Origin: Actinomadura syzygii
GTDB lineage: Bacteria; Actinomycetota; Actinomycetes; Streptosporangiales; Streptosporangiaceae
Assembly (NCBI RefSeq): GCF_008085905.1
Contig: NZ_VSFF01000008.1
Location: forward strand, 248,001 to 312,000
Length of the DNA stretch: 64,000 bases
Reading direction: 5' to 3'
Part shown: in pieces, positions 25,424 through 33,899 of the stretch
Numbering within the stretch: position 1 is the stretch's first letter
Layout of the letters: each line of letters starts with the position of its first letter
Made by a program: the position numbers and the translations under genes
The notes under the pieces: generated by a model
The model's database searches: none
What the model was told of the DNA's origin: nothing
What the model saw: only the letters and a program-made list of their open reading frames with translations

Positions 25424-27329
25424 CGACCTGTTCGGCGGGCCCTAGCCGCCACGGAACGCTGGTCACCATCACGCCCGGCCGGAAGAGCAGGCGCGCAGTG
25501 AGGCGAAGCGCGCTCTGGTTGTGCAGAAGCTGCTCCCACCAATGGTGCACGACGTATTCGGGGATGAACACGCAGACGACGTCACGAGGGCTCTTCCGGC
25601 GGATCCGTCCGACATAGTCGAGGACGGGCCCCGTGATGTCGCGGTAAGGCGAGTCGAGAACTGTCAGAGGCACGGGAATCCCGAACCGCGCCCATTCCTC
25701 TTCGAGTTCCGCTGTGTCGCTCCCGGACGTCCGGACGGTCACGGCGGTGAGCGTCGAAGGCTGGGTCGCCCGCGCGAAGGCGATGGCGCGCAGCGCGGGA
25801 GTGTGAAGTTTCGAGACCAGCACCACGGCGTGGACGCGGCTCGGCAGCGAAACGGCCTCCTCGGAGGGTTCCAGCTCTACGGCCAGCCGGGCGTAATGGC
25901 CGTGAATGGCCTTCATCGTCATGAAGACGACCGGCATCGCGATGACGACGATCCACGCGCCGTGCGTGAACTTCGTGACCAGGACGACGGCCAGGACCAG
26001 CGCGGTCAGGACGGCCCCGGCCGCGTTGATCAGCCGGGCCCGGTGGATCCGTCCCCGCTCCCGCGCGGAGCTTCGTCCGAGAAGCGCCGTCCAGTGCCGG
26101 ACCATGCCGGTCTGGCTGAGGGTGAAGGAGACGAAGACGCCGATGATGTAGAGCTGGATGAGCCGCGTCGTGCTGGCGTTGAACGCCCAGATCAGGATGC
26201 TCGCGAAGACGGCGAGGATCATGATCCCGTTGCTGAACACCAGCCGGTCGCCGCGCCGGGAGAACTGCTTCGGCAGGAAGCCGTCCTCGCCCAGGATGGA
26301 CGCGAGGATCGGGAAGCCGTTGTAGGCGGTGTTGGCCGCCAGCACCAGGATCGCCGCGGTGAACCCGGCCACCAGGTAGAACAGCATCGAACCGGAGCCG
26401 GACACCGCCGCCGCGATCTGCGTGATGACGGTCTTCTGCTCGTAGCCCGCGGGCGTCCCGGTCAGCAGGCGCGGGTCGGCGGCGATCCGCACGTCCGAGA
26501 GCAGGGCGAGCCCGGTGATCCCGGCGAAGACGGTCACGGTGATCCCGCCCATGATCGCCAGGGTGGCGGCCGCGTTGTCGGCCTTCGGCGGCTTGAACCC
26601 GGGGACGCCGTTGCTGACCGCCTCGACCCCGGTGAGCGCCGTGCAGCCCTGCGAGAACGCCCGCAGGACCAGCGCGATGGCCAGCCACCCCGTCGTCCCA
26701 TGGGACGGCTGAATCCCGAAGTGCGCTGACTCGGCGCGCGGCGTGTCACCCGCCAGCGTCCGGCCCACGCCCCACAGGATCACGGCCATGACGACGGCGA
26801 CGAACCCGTAGGTGGGGACGGCGAAGACCGTCCCCGACTCCCTGACCCCGCGCAGGTTCATCAGCGCCAGCAGCGCGACCAGGCCGACGCAGACCTGCAC
26901 CGAGTACGGCGCCAGCCCCGGCAGCGCGGACGCGAGGTTCGCGACCCCCGCCGCCACCGACACCGCCACCGTCAGCACGTAGTCGACGAGCAGCGCGCTG
27001 GCCGCGACCAGCGACGCGTTGACGCCGAGGTTCTCGCGGCTGACGACGTAGGCGCCGCCGCCGTTCGGGTAGCCGTGGCAGGTCTGCCGGTACGACAGGA
27101 CGACCACCGTCAGCAGGACGACGACCGCGCCCGCGATCCACGGCGTGAGATGGGTCAGCGCCAGCCCGCCCAGGCTGAGCGCCAGCAGGATCTCCTCCGT
27201 CGCGTACGCGTTGGACGACAGCGGGTCGCTGCAGAACACGGGCAGCGCGAGCTTCTTGGGCAGCAGCGTCCGGCCGAGCTGCCCGCTGCGGAGCGGCCGG
27301 CCGACGAGGAACCGCTTGGGAAGGCTCAC
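25398..27329 (-). CDS. APC-superfamily permease, KimA-like potassium importer
   Basis: The 643-residue protein has a first segment KKLALPVFCSDPLSSNAYATEEILLAL close to the KimA/YdaO pattern, then about twelve membrane helices (for example NGGGAYVVSRENLG, LRAFSQGCTALTGVEAVSNG and AANTAYNGFPILASIL). A soluble C-terminal part of about 170 residues starts at SRVHAVVLVSKLHTPALRAI and resembles a USP-like domain. KimA is a proton-coupled potassium importer controlled in firmicutes by c-di-AMP; in actinobacteria related proteins are annotated as amino acid permeases, so the substrate stays open between K+ and amino acids. Start ATG 27329. It converges with and overlaps the acyl-CoA dehydrogenase by 26 nt. 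Confidence 0.82.
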   Translation of the reverse strand: MSLPKRFLVGRPLRSGQLGRTLLPKKLALPVFCSDPLSSNAYATEEILLALSLGGLALTHLTPWIAGAVVVLLTVVVLSYRQTCHGYPNGGGAYVVSRENLGVNASLVAASALLVDYVLTVAVSVAAGVANLASALPGLAPYSVQVCVGLVALLALMNLRGVRESGTVFAVPTYGFVAVVMAVILWGVGRTLAGDTPRAESAHFGIQPSHGTTGWLAIALVLRAFSQGCTALTGVEAVSNGVPGFKPPKADNAAATLAIMGGITVTVFAGITGLALLSDVRIAADPRLLTGTPAGYEQKTVITQIAAAVSGSGSMLFYLVAGFTAAILVLAANTAYNGFPILASILGEDGFLPKQFSRRGDRLVFSNGIMILAVFASILIWAFNASTTRLIQLYIIGVFVSFTLSQTGMVRHWTALLGRSSARERGRIHRARLINAAGAVLTALVLAVVLVTKFTHGAWIVVIAMPVVFMTMKAIHGHYARLAVELEPSEEAVSLPSRVHAVVLVSKLHTPALRAIAFARATQPSTLTAVTVRTSGSDTAELEEEWARFGIPVPLTVLDSPYRDITGPVLDYVGRIRRKSPRDVVCVFIPEYVVHHWWEQLLHNQSALRLTARLLFRPGVMVTSVPWRLGPAEQVVRRRDRHD

Positions 27330-27403
27330 CCCGTTCCTCCCCCCGGAGGGCCCGCCTCTCCGAAGGCCGCATACCCCGTCTGGCCGGGACTAAGGTGCTG
27401 CGA

Positions 27404-27997
27404 GTGAGCGACGCACCCCGATCCCCCTTCGAGAAACTGGTGACACGCGGAATCACCCCGGTCGGCTTCGCGATCGCCCTGCTCGCGTTCCTGTTCCTCC
27501 CGTGCTCGGCCATGTCCTACAAGGACCTCCCCGCCCATGTGACCGACCTGTCGACGATGGTGTCGGTCCTGGACCTCTCCTCGACCGGCGGGAACATCGC
27601 GGTGCACCAGTCCGGGTTCGACTGGACGACCGGCCCCCGCGTCCTCGCGATCGCCACCCTGCTGGCCATGGCGGCGGGCACGGTGATCACCGTGACCCGT
27701 CCCGCCCGGCGCCGCCCTCTCTACGCCGCGATCACGGCGGTCACGGCGGGCGCCCTCCTGACGGCGACCGGCCTGCGCGCCACCGCGGAACTGAAGGACG
27801 CGGTACGAAACCTGCTCTCCGCCCTGTTCACGACCATCCCGAAAAGCGAAAGCGCACCCCTGATCGACCAGTCGGGCCAGGCCGCCGGCCTCCAATGGGG
27901 TTTCTGGACGGCCCTCACACTCCTGGTTCTAATAGCCGCCCTCAACGTCGCGGCCATCCTGCACACCCGCACACGACACCGACGGCGAACGCCATGA
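27404..27997 (+). CDS. Hypothetical four-TM membrane protein
   Basis: The 197-residue protein has four clear hydrophobic segments, near residues 15-33, 82-100, 108-128 and 163-183. The loop between the first two (about 45 residues) is hydrophilic and probably extracytoplasmic. The C-terminus is basic (HTRTRHRRRTP), fitting a cytoplasmic end. No family was recognised. GTG 27404 has AAGGTG 6 nt upstream. It is divergent from the permease gene, 74 bp away. No functional claim can be made. Confidence 0.65.
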   Translation: MSDAPRSPFEKLVTRGITPVGFAIALLAFLFLPCSAMSYKDLPAHVTDLSTMVSVLDLSSTGGNIAVHQSGFDWTTGPRVLAIATLLAMAAGTVITVTRPARRRPLYAAITAVTAGALLTATGLRATAELKDAVRNLLSALFTTIPKSESAPLIDQSGQAAGLQWGFWTALTLLVLIAALNVAAILHTRTRHRRRTP

Positions 27998-28043
27998 GGC
28001 GCGGCGACGCCATCTGTGGAGCGCGACCGCGAATAGCTCGTGG

Positions 28044-29204
28044 CTAGCGAATTGGACGGTGGTCGCGGTGTAGGGAGTAGAGCGCGATGAGCAGGCCCGC
28101 GATGGTGAGGGCGGCGGCGACCGGGTAGATCGAGCGCGGGCCGGGGCCGTCGATGAGGCGTCCGCCGAGCCATCCGGCGAACGCGGCGGCGAGCTGGAAC
28201 CCGGACGCGTTGACGGCGACGGCCAGGGTCGGGGCCGCCTGCGCGGTGCCGACCACCCGGGTCTGCATGCCGGGGACGATGGCGAACGCCAGCAGCCCGA
28301 GCGCGAAGAACAGCACGGCCGCGGGCCCGCGCTCGCCGCCGGCCGCCCAGCCCGCCGCGAGCGCGCCCGCGAGGACGGCCAGCAGCCCGGCGAGCGAGGG
28401 CATGAGCGCCTTGTCGGCCAGCCATCCGCCGAGGAAGTTGCCCGCGACCGCGCCCGTCCCGTACAGGACGAGCAGCATCGGCAGCGCCCCGTCGGAGAAG
28501 CCGCCGACGTCGGTGGCGAGCGGGGCGAGGTAGCTGAAGACGGTGACGACGCCGAGGTTCCCGGCCGTGGTGAGGGCGATGGCCAGCACGACGTCCCGTC
28601 CGGTGAACACGCGCAGCTCGCCGAGCAGGGAGCCGACGTCCGGCGCGGGCCGGTCGGGGACGGACCGCAGCACCAGCGCGAGGGCGGCGGCGGTGAACAC
28701 GGCGATCGCGCCGAACGTCGCCCGCCAGCCGAGGCTCTGGCCGACGAAGGTGCCGAGCGGGGTCCCGGCGACGATTCCTAGGTTCATGCCGAGCGTCAGC
28801 CGCGCCACCATGGCGCCCTGCCTGCCCGGCGGCGCGGTGGAGACGGCGGTGTCGATCGCGACGGCGAAGAACGTGGCCACCACCAGGCCCGCGACGAAGC
28901 GTCCGGCGAGCAGGACGGCGTAGCCGGGCGCGAGCGCCGACACGGCGTTCCCCGCGATGCTCGTGGCGACGAGGCCCGCGACGAGCGGGCGGCGGCGCAG
29001 CCGCGCGGTCAGCGTCGTGACCACCGGCCCGCCCACGATCATGCCGAGCGCGTACGCGCTGACCAGCAGGCCCGCCGCTGGAATCGACACCGACAGGTCG
29101 CGGGCCACGTCCGGCAGGATCCCCGCGATGACGAACTCCCCGGTGGTCAGGGCGAACACCACGAGCATGAGCGAGAAGACCATAACCGGCATGCGCGGCT
29201 CCAA
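28044..29204 (-). CDS. MFS efflux transporter, DHA1 type
   Basis: The 386-residue protein has about twelve membrane helices, with an opening FALTTGEFVIAGILPDVARDLSVS that is typical of the AraJ/arabinose-efflux-like DHA1 drug exporters, and the helix-4/5 segment MVARLTLGMNLGIVAGTPLGTFVGQ. The start is ATG 29204 (alternative 29192). It is divergent from a MarR gene, and a 20-bp inverted repeat sits between them. That arrangement is the standard one for a drug exporter repressed by its MarR partner and induced by a ligand of the repressor. Confidence 0.88.
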   Translation of the reverse strand: MEPRMPVMVFSLMLVVFALTTGEFVIAGILPDVARDLSVSIPAAGLLVSAYALGMIVGGPVVTTLTARLRRRPLVAGLVATSIAGNAVSALAPGYAVLLAGRFVAGLVVATFFAVAIDTAVSTAPPGRQGAMVARLTLGMNLGIVAGTPLGTFVGQSLGWRATFGAIAVFTAAALALVLRSVPDRPAPDVGSLLGELRVFTGRDVVLAIALTTAGNLGVVTVFSYLAPLATDVGGFSDGALPMLLVLYGTGAVAGNFLGGWLADKALMPSLAGLLAVLAGALAAGWAAGGERGPAAVLFFALGLLAFAIVPGMQTRVVGTAQAAPTLAVAVNASGFQLAAAFAGWLGGRLIDGPGPRSIYPVAAALTIAGLLIALYSLHRDHRPIR

Positions 29205-29222
29205 ATAGTTCGAGTTCGGATG

Positions 29223-29242
29223 ATGATAGTTAGAACTATCAT
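29223..29242. promoter_or_regulatory. MarR-type operator in the divergent promoter
   Basis: ATGATAGTT-AG-AACTATCAT is a perfect inverted repeat with 9-bp arms. Further arms TTCGAGT (29209-29215) and ACTCGAA (29244-29250) flank it, centred 3 bp away. TAGACT at 29261-29266, 6 nt before the marR ATG, looks like a -10 box, so the repeat covers the -35 area and the marR mRNA may be leaderless. Confidence 0.7.
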
Positions 29243-29272
29243 GACTCGAACCTGTTGAACTAGACTCCGGGC

Positions 29273-29722
29273 ATGGCGGAACGAGCCGACCCGGCGGCGA
29301 ACCCGGCGGCGGGCCCGGTATCGGGGGAGGTCGACCGGGAGGTCTGCCACCTCGTCCACCGGTTCGTCCAGCGGCTGGACGGTCATGTCCGCCGCGTCGC
29401 CGACGACCTGGACCTGACCCCGACGCAGGTCATCGCGCTGCGCGAGCTGTCGGAGGAGATCACCGCGCGGGAACTGGCGAACCGGATGTCGTGCGAGGCG
29501 TCCAACGCGACGTTCGTCCTCGACCGGCTGGAGGCGCAGGGGCTGGTCGAGCGGCGCCCGCACCCGACCGACCGGCGGGCCAAGCGGATCGTGCTCACCC
29601 CCGCCGGGGCGGACCGCCGGGCCGAGGTCGTGGCGCGGCTCAACGCCCACTCGCCGCTCACCGCGCTTCCTCCGGCGCGGCAGGAGGCGCTGCGCGACCT
29701 GCTCCGGGGCCTCGTCGGCTGA
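29273..29722 (+). CDS. MarR-family regulator
   Basis: The 149-residue protein carries LTPTQVIALRELSEEITARELANRMSCEASNATFVLDRLEAQGL, the winged helix, and the wing VERRPHPTDRRAKRIVLTPAG with the usual D-R pair. It is divergent from the DHA1 exporter and probably represses both genes by binding the 29223-29242 repeat. No ribosome site precedes the ATG; the -10 box placement suggests a leaderless transcript. Confidence 0.9.
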   Translation: MAERADPAANPAAGPVSGEVDREVCHLVHRFVQRLDGHVRRVADDLDLTPTQVIALRELSEEITARELANRMSCEASNATFVLDRLEAQGLVERRPHPTDRRAKRIVLTPAGADRRAEVVARLNAHSPLTALPPARQEALRDLLRGLVG

Positions 29723-29734
29723 CGCCGCCGGACG

Positions 29735-30133
29735 TCAGGGGCGAAAGAGCGTCGCTGCGACGTGGGCTGTGTCGGCGTATTCGACGACCTCGACGATCCG
29801 CCCGTCGCGGACGGTGTAGACGCCGATGCAGCGGTTGTCGTAGTCGTCGCCTCGGAAGGTCCGCGCCGTGGCGGTCCATTCGGCGACGACGCTGTCCCCC
29901 TCGGCGACGGTCGAGACGAGTTCGATCTTCATCGTGCCGGGGACGAAGTGCACCCCCATGCCGCCGAGGAACTCGTCCACGATCGCGTCGCGTCCCCGCC
30001 AGATCCGGGAGATCGGCAGGCTGCCGGGGTAGTGCCAGGTCGCGTCCTCGGCGAAGCTCTCACGGATCACACGGGCGTCGCCGTCGCGGACGGCCTCGAC
30101 GTAGCGGACGACGACCTCGCGCGGGCTGGTCAT
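29735..30133 (-). CDS. SnoaL-like / NTF2-fold protein
   Basis: The 132-residue protein starts SPREVVVRYVEAVRDGDARVIRESFAEDATWHYPG, then RGRDAIVDEFLGGMG and a run of beta strands ending VYTVRDGRIVEVVEYADTAHVAATLF. This is the ketosteroid-isomerase/SnoaL cone fold, used by many small isomerases, cyclases and stress proteins. The cavity has Asp and His residues (EDATWHYP), but no reaction can be assigned. ATG 30133 has GGAGGT 8 nt upstream. The frame continues upstream without stop into an oxidoreductase remnant (see 30134-30364). Confidence 0.8.
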   Translation of the reverse strand: MTSPREVVVRYVEAVRDGDARVIRESFAEDATWHYPGSLPISRIWRGRDAIVDEFLGGMGVHFVPGTMKIELVSTVAEGDSVVAEWTATARTFRGDDYDNRCIGVYTVRDGRIVEVVEYADTAHVAATLFRP

Positions 30134-30364
30134 GATCGGATACCTCCGGTGGTCTCTTCGGATGGGACGAGGCTGAGCAACGGCCTTGCCGCGAATCCGG
30201 CGTTCGCGCAGGTCGACGAGGGTGGACGCGGTGTCGGCCCAGCCCGCGACCCGGCCGATCTCGGGACGCAGGCGCCCCTCACCGGTCAGCCGGACGAGGG
30301 CGGCGGGGTCGTCTGCGAGCGTGACCGGTTCGTCCGGGTCCCCGGTCGGGACGAGCGCCTTCAT
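30134..30364 (-). pseudogene. Internally deleted remnant of a zinc-type alcohol dehydrogenase/quinone reductase (MDR)
   Basis: From ATG 30364 the frame reads MKALVPTGDPDEPVTLAD, the normal start of a medium-chain dehydrogenase/reductase, then goes straight into PAALVRLTGEGRLRPEIGRV and DTASTLVDLRERRIRGKAV, the normal end of such a protein. About 250 residues of the catalytic and Rossmann domains are missing without a frameshift. The stop codon is also lost, so the frame runs on into the SnoaL-like gene. GAGGAGG lies 8 nt before ATG 30364, so it may still be translated. It fits a gene that lost its middle by an in-frame deletion. Confidence 0.6.
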
Positions 30365-30478
30365 CGTCATCGCCTCCTCGTCGGCGTCCTGACCGCACTC
30401 CACCGGACGGGACGCCCGTCCGGCCAACAACGCGGAAGCCCGTCCGACAACGCCGGGTTGTCGCCTATGGTCGGCGGC

Positions 30479-31441
30479 ATGGACCTCGACCTCGCGCTGG
30501 TCCGCGCGTTCACCGCGACCGCCGAGACGCTGCATTTCGGACGCGCCGCCGAAGCCCTGCGCACGAGCCAGCAGACGGTGTCCAAGCGGATCGCGCGGCT
30601 GGAGGGGCTGCTCGGCGTGCGGCTCTTCGAGCGCGCGGGCGGCGTCCGGCTGACCGGGGCGGGCGAGCGGTTCCTGCCCGCCGCGCGGGAGGCCCTGGCG
30701 GCGGGCGGACGCGCGGTCGGCGCGGCGCGCGGGGAGCAGCCGGTCGTCCGGGTCGACACGTGGGGACACCTGTACGCGCCCATGCGCACCGTCGCGCACG
30801 TCGCGGAGACGTTCGGCGCGCCGCGCCTGGAGCCGGGCGCGGGACGCGACTGGCCGTCCGTCGCCCAGGCCCTGCTGCGCGGCGACGCCGACCTCGGCTT
30901 CGGCCGCGTCCACCCGCTGCCGGGCGGCGCGGACGCCGGGCTCGGCCACCGCCTGGTCCGGCTCGAACCGGTGGACGCGCTGGTCAGCGACTCGCACCCG
31001 CGCGCGGACGCGGACGCCCTCCGGCCGGTGGAACTGCGCGGCGACACCCTGTGGTGCCCGGCCCCGCTGACCCGCCTGGACTTCCTCCGCCACTTCGCCG
31101 ACGAGTTCTGGATCACCCGCCGGGAGGACGGCCCCAACCTGGGGCTGGAGCACCTCGTCGAGCGCCTGCGCGGCGACGCCTCCTGCTTCACGCTCTTCCC
31201 GGCCGACGCGCCGCTGCCCGCCGGCACCGGCCTGCGCTCGATCCCGCTGGTCGACCCGACCCCGCTGTACGCGTGGTCGCTGGCCTGGCGCGAGTCCGTC
31301 CCGCCGCCCCGGCTGGACGCCGTGCTGCGCGCCTTCGACGAGGTCGGACGCGCCCGCCGCTGGCTCGACTACCGCCCCGACCGCGACTGGCTCCCGGATT
31401 CCGACCGGGCCGCGGCGCTAGAGCACGCGGAAAAGCCCTGA
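30479..31441 (+). CDS. LysR-family regulator
   Basis: The 320-residue protein has MDLDLALVRAFTATAETLHFGRAAEALRTSQQTVSKRIARLE as winged helix and a substrate-binding-like C-terminal domain (DLGFGRVHP, LVRLEPVDALVSDSHP). ATG 30479 aligns with the normal start of the helix-turn-helix; ATG 30467 is possible. It is divergent from the decayed MDR gene, which it may once have controlled. Its TGA abuts the convergent MarR stop, and together they form the palindrome CCCTGATCAGGG. Confidence 0.85.
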   Translation: MDLDLALVRAFTATAETLHFGRAAEALRTSQQTVSKRIARLEGLLGVRLFERAGGVRLTGAGERFLPAAREALAAGGRAVGAARGEQPVVRVDTWGHLYAPMRTVAHVAETFGAPRLEPGAGRDWPSVAQALLRGDADLGFGRVHPLPGGADAGLGHRLVRLEPVDALVSDSHPRADADALRPVELRGDTLWCPAPLTRLDFLRHFADEFWITRREDGPNLGLEHLVERLRGDASCFTLFPADAPLPAGTGLRSIPLVDPTPLYAWSLAWRESVPPPRLDAVLRAFDEVGRARRWLDYRPDRDWLPDSDRAAALEHAEKP

Positions 31442-31885
31442 TCAGGGGGTCGGACGGGAGGCGGCGTCGAGGGCCTTGCGGAGCAGGACGGTCAACTGGT
31501 CGCGCTCGTCCGCGCTGAGACCGGCGGTGACGGCGCGGGCGAACGCGAAGGACTCCTCGAAGGCGGCGTAGAGCGTCGTCCCCTCGGGCGTCCGGACGAT
31601 CTGCCGCGACCGTCCGTCCTCCGGGTGCGGGCGGCGGCGGACGAGGCCGCGCGCCTCCAGCCGCCGGATGATCTGCGTGATGTTGGACGCGTCGCAGCCG
31701 AGCTCGTCCGCCAGCTCCCGCATCCCGCGGTCGCGGCCGACACGGCCGAGCACGCACGCCTGCGCCATGCTCAGCCCGTGCTCCTGCGCGGCCCGCTCGA
31801 AGGCGCGGTCGTAGGCGTCGACGAAGTCGAACATCGCCCGTTCCGCGCCGGTGGCGGCGGCGACGGGTCCCGGTGGCGCGGCCAT
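31442..31885 (-). CDS. MarR-family regulator
   Basis: The 147-residue protein has the winged helix LSMAQACVLGRVGRDRGMRELADELGCDASNITQIIRRLEARGLV with the wing RRRPHPEDGRSRQIVRTPEG. It is divergent from the CurA-like oxidoreductase, with two matching inverted repeats in the 92-bp gap, so it is the likely repressor of that operon and of itself. Confidence 0.9.
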   Translation of the reverse strand: MAAPPGPVAAATGAERAMFDFVDAYDRAFERAAQEHGLSMAQACVLGRVGRDRGMRELADELGCDASNITQIIRRLEARGLVRRRPHPEDGRSRQIVRTPEGTTLYAAFEESFAFARAVTAGLSADERDQLTVLLRKALDAASRPTP

Positions 31886-31904
31886 GCGTCCAGGTTACCC
31901 AAGA

Positions 31905-31955
31905 ACTTGATGCACTCAAGTATCTGTGCCACCCTGGGTGCTTGATTGCATCAAG
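31905..31955. promoter_or_regulatory. Pair of MarR operators
   Basis: Site 1 is ACTTGA-TGCAC-TCAAGT (31905-31921) and site 2 is CTTGAT-TGC-ATCAAG (31941-31955). Read on the minus strand, site 2 is ACTTGATGCAATCAAG, which differs from site 1 by one base over 16. One site is near each divergent start. Confidence 0.7.
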
Positions 31956-31977
31956 TACTTGGGAGAGGGGCGATCCG

Positions 31978-33012
31978 ATGACGGAGACCGGGAAGCGGCA
32001 GGCCCGGGAATGGCATCTCGTGCGGCGGCCGGAAGGACGGCTGTCGGCCGACGACCTCGCGCTGGTCGAGGCGCCGGTCCCCGACCTGGAGCCGGGCCAG
32101 GTCCTGGTGCGCAACACGCACCTTTCGGTCGACCCGTACATGCGCGGCCGGATGGACGACCGTCCGTCCTACATCCCGCCGTTCGCACTCGACGCGCCGC
32201 TCGACGGGGGAGCGGTCGGGGTCGTCGCCGAGTCCCGCGCGGACGGCATGGCGCCGGGCCAGGTGGTCACGCATTTCCGAGGGCTGCGCGAGGTCGCCGT
32301 GCTCGACGCGGCCGACGTCCGCCCGGTCGATCCGGACGGCCTTCCTCCCGAGGTGTTCCTGAGCGCGCTCGGCGGGACGGGCCTGACCGCCTGGCTCGGC
32401 ATCACGCGCGTCGCGGAGGTCCGGCCGGGCGACACGGTCTTCGTCACCGGCGCGGCGGGCGCGGTCGGCGGCATCGCCGGGCAGATCGCCCGGCAGCGCG
32501 GCGCCAAGCGGGTGATCGGCAGCGCGGGCTCGCCGGCCAAGGTGCGCCACCTGGTGGACGAACTCGGTTTCGACGCCGCCTTCGACTACCACGACGGCCC
32601 GGTCGGCGACCACCTCGCCGAGGCCGCGCCGGACGGGCTGGACGTCGTCTTCGACAACGTCGGCGGCGTCCAGTTGGAGGCCGCGATCGACCACCTGCGG
32701 ATCGGCGCGCGGCTGGCCCTGTGCGGGGCGGCCGGGCAGTACGACGGCCGCGAGCCGCACGGACCGCGAAACCTCTACACCCTGATCACCAAGCGGGCGA
32801 CGGCGCGCGGCTTCCTCGTCACCGACCACGCCGACGAGACGCCCGCCTTCCACGCCGAGGTCGCGCCGTGGGTGCGGTCGGGCGAGATCGTCGACCGGCG
32901 GACCGTCCTGGACGGGATCGAGCGCGTGCCCGAAGGTCTGCTCGGTTTGTTGCGCAGTGGTGCGCCGACGGTCGGGAAGGTCGTCGTCCGGGTCGCCGGG
33001 GAGGACGCGTGA
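31978..33012 (+). CDS. CurA-like NADP-dependent oxidoreductase (MDR)
   Basis: The 344-residue protein carries LVRNTHLSVDPYMRGRMDD, typical of the prostaglandin reductase/curcumin reductase branch, then the NADP site VFVTGAAGAVGGIAGQIAR and DVVFDNVGG. It lacks the zinc ligands of alcohol dehydrogenases, as expected for this branch, which reduces the double bond of enones with NADPH. A GGGAGAGGGG site precedes ATG 31978. The stop overlaps the next start (GTGA, 33009-33012). Under MarR control it may detoxify an electrophilic enone; the ligand is unknown. Confidence 0.9.
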   Translation: MTETGKRQAREWHLVRRPEGRLSADDLALVEAPVPDLEPGQVLVRNTHLSVDPYMRGRMDDRPSYIPPFALDAPLDGGAVGVVAESRADGMAPGQVVTHFRGLREVAVLDAADVRPVDPDGLPPEVFLSALGGTGLTAWLGITRVAEVRPGDTVFVTGAAGAVGGIAGQIARQRGAKRVIGSAGSPAKVRHLVDELGFDAAFDYHDGPVGDHLAEAAPDGLDVVFDNVGGVQLEAAIDHLRIGARLALCGAAGQYDGREPHGPRNLYTLITKRATARGFLVTDHADETPAFHAEVAPWVRSGEIVDRRTVLDGIERVPEGLLGLLRSGAPTVGKVVVRVAGEDA

Positions 33013-33839
33013 CCGGCCGCACGGTGCTGGTGACCGGGGCGCGGGGCAAGACGGGCGTGGAGGTGACGTCCCGGCTGCGCCGCTCGGGGGCGGACGTCCG
33101 CGCCGGTTCGTCGCGGCCCGGCGCGGGAATGGTCCGGTTCGACTGGGACGATCCCGCGTCGTGGCGCGATGCCGTCGCGGGCGTGGACGCGGTCTTCCTG
33201 GTGCGTCCCGACATTCCCGCCGCGCCCGAGCTCGCCGCCGGACTGGTCGAGGCGAACCCGGACGCGCACGTCGTCCTGCTGTCGGAGCAGGGCGCGGAGG
33301 CCATGGCGCCGGAGGCGTGGGCGCGCCGGGTCGAGGACGCGGTCGCCGCACGGGCCTCGTCCTGGACGTGGCTGCGCCCGTCGTGGTTCCACCAGGTCCT
33401 GACCGACCCGCGCTTCTACCGCGACGCCGTCCGGGACGACGGCGTCCTGAGCCTGCCCTCGGGCGGCGGCGCGATCGCCTGGGTGGACGCGCGCGACATC
33501 GCCGACGTCGCCGTCGCCGCGCTCCTCGCCCCGGACGACCACAACGGCCGCGCCCACACCATCACCGGACCGGAGGCGCTCACGGTCGCGGCGGTCGCGG
33601 CGGAGCTGTCCGCGCGTCTCGGCCGCCGGGTCCGCGCCGACGACCCGCCCCCGGAGACGGCCGTCCAGGACGTCGACGCCTGGACGGCGGACATCCTCAA
33701 CGACCTGCACCAGCGCATCCGGGACGGCGGCTTCGCCGACCTCTCCCCGGCGGTGAAGGAGATCACCGGACACGAGCCGACCTCGATGGGCGACTTCATA
33801 GCCGCCCACCTGGACCACTGGAACAGAGCGGCCGACTAG
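33009..33839 (+). CDS. NmrA-like NAD(P)-binding atypical SDR
   Basis: The 276-residue protein starts with VLVTGARGKTGVEVTSRLRR (GxxGxxG) and has FLVRPDIP, VVLLSEQGAE, WLRPSWFHQVLTD and WVDARDIADVAVAAL, the usual line of NmrA-type proteins. The Tyr-x3-Lys pair of active SDRs is absent, so it may be a redox sensor or work with another partner. It is translationally coupled to the CurA-like enzyme by a GTGA overlap. Confidence 0.85.
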   Translation: MTGRTVLVTGARGKTGVEVTSRLRRSGADVRAGSSRPGAGMVRFDWDDPASWRDAVAGVDAVFLVRPDIPAAPELAAGLVEANPDAHVVLLSEQGAEAMAPEAWARRVEDAVAARASSWTWLRPSWFHQVLTDPRFYRDAVRDDGVLSLPSGGGAIAWVDARDIADVAVAALLAPDDHNGRAHTITGPEALTVAAVAAELSARLGRRVRADDPPPETAVQDVDAWTADILNDLHQRIRDGGFADLSPAVKEITGHEPTSMGDFIAAHLDHWNRAAD

Positions 33840-33899
33840 CGAAACCGACCGGCCCGGCCCGCGACGAGGTCACGGGCTGGGCCGCCCTCGCCGATTCGC

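Noticed and set aside
29762..30478. N-terminal extension of the LysR gene at 30479
   Set aside because: It would run antisense through the SnoaL-like gene and has no ribosome site or domain; the helix-turn-helix starts normally at 30479.
31436..31447. Palindrome CCCTGATCAGGG formed by two convergent stop codons
   Set aside because: It has no loop and only 6-bp arms, so it cannot act as a terminator hairpin; it is a by-product of abutting TGA codons.
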